NCBI GenBank assembly: GCA_038501625.1
Contig: JAZAYU010000015.1
Coordinates: 3,184,991-3,248,990, forward strand
Reading direction: 5' to 3'
Length of the DNA stretch: 64,000 nt
Source of the DNA: Corbicula japonica
Taxonomy: Eukaryota; Mollusca; Bivalvia; Venerida; Cyrenidae
Every line of letters begins with the position of its first letter. Position 1 is the first letter of the stretch. The notes beneath the pieces are model-generated. The model did no database searches and was not told the origin of the DNA. It saw nothing but the letters and a program-made list of their open reading frames with translations. The position numbers and the translations under genes are program-made. This document shows positions 63,537-64,000 of this stretch, piece by piece.

Positions 63537-64000
63537 GTCAGTTACGTTATTAACATTCGGAAGTTTATATTATTTTATAAACACTGTCGTGATTTGAATG
63601 TTCTGTCAAGATATGGTCCCAAGATTATGAAACTGAGAATAGAAAGAAGTCTCAAATATCAAGCATCTAACTGGCTGAAATGGCGACTTCAGATGCTTGA
63701 GATTTGAGACTGGTTTCCATTATCAGTTTTAAAACCCTAGGCACGGATATGTTTAAGCTTCTCTTAACTATGTTTAATGTAGGAGTTTAAAATACGGTGA
63801 ATTAAAAACATAAAACCAATATTTTCCATAACAAGACACCACAAGCTATAAACGAAACAGAGAACCTGCGGATGACCGTCTTGGAACCGTCAATGGGCAA
63901 AATATTTTGTCCCAAGTGGATAGAGTGCACCAAGTACCAAGTCCCGCTAGGATTTCGTACGAATGAAGTTAAATGATTGTAATCGTCAAACTTTCCTCAC
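63537..64000. other. Intron 48, partial
   Basis: MITE copy n, then possible inverted family T sequence (about 63855-63950, GACCGTCTTGGAACCGTCAA). No exon seen before the window ends. Confidence 0.55.
63616..63742. mobile_element. Palindromic MITE copy n
   Basis: GTCCCAAGATTATGAAACTG to TATCAGTTTTAAAACCCTAG; the centre is partly deleted after TGGCGACTT. Confidence 0.88.

Larger units (their letters stand above)
62335..63370. other. Intron 47
   Basis: Contains a perfect-looking hairpin element (62819-62973) and a SINE piece (63235-63290). Confidence 0.6.

Overview
This 64 kb window is eukaryotic genomic DNA, most likely from a bivalve mollusc. It is AT-rich, has short exons in long GT-AG introns, and carries the GGGCGGGC-type dispersed repeat and a dense load of small palindromic DNA elements of the kind common in clam genomes. 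The species cannot be fixed from sequence alone.

All protein coding I can support belongs to one gene on the + strand, truncated at both window edges. I assembled 48 exons (718 to 63536) by matching GT-AG boundaries, splice phase and domain continuity. They join into one open frame of 2858 complete codons. No start codon, signal peptide, promoter, stop codon or polyadenylation site lies in the window.

Layout of the partial protein: tail of a first von Willebrand D domain (VWD-1) followed by C8-1 and TIL-1 (exons 1-5); VWD-2, C8-2 and two successive TIL modules (exons 5-14); VWD-3, C8-3 and TIL-4 (exons 15-22); two good LDL-receptor class A repeats and a degenerate acidic Cys-rich one (exons 22-24); a Thr/Ser/Pro mucin tract of about 216 residues (exon 25); then five tandem copies of a roughly 250-270-residue module (exons 25-48), each introduced by a Thr-rich linker and built from two Cys-bounded beta-rich halves. 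I do not recognise these halves as a named family. Half A looks like a very divergent F5/8C (discoidin) domain. The architecture resembles SCO-spondin, hemolectin and gel-forming mucins, so a secreted, disulfide-linked, O-glycosylated mucus, matrix or clotting protein is the best inference.

The introns make up over 85% of the window. They hold a 14-copy palindromic MITE family, at least seven other inverted-repeat elements, tRNA-like SINE pieces, two dispersed repeat families (called R and T here), a decayed reverse transcriptase on the minus strand, and many minisatellites, including a 2 kb array of a 44-bp unit. Three tandem repeats overlap splice junctions (exon 5 donor, exon 9 acceptor, exon 21 donor), which is the most unusual structural pattern here, together with the unnamed five-exon module.
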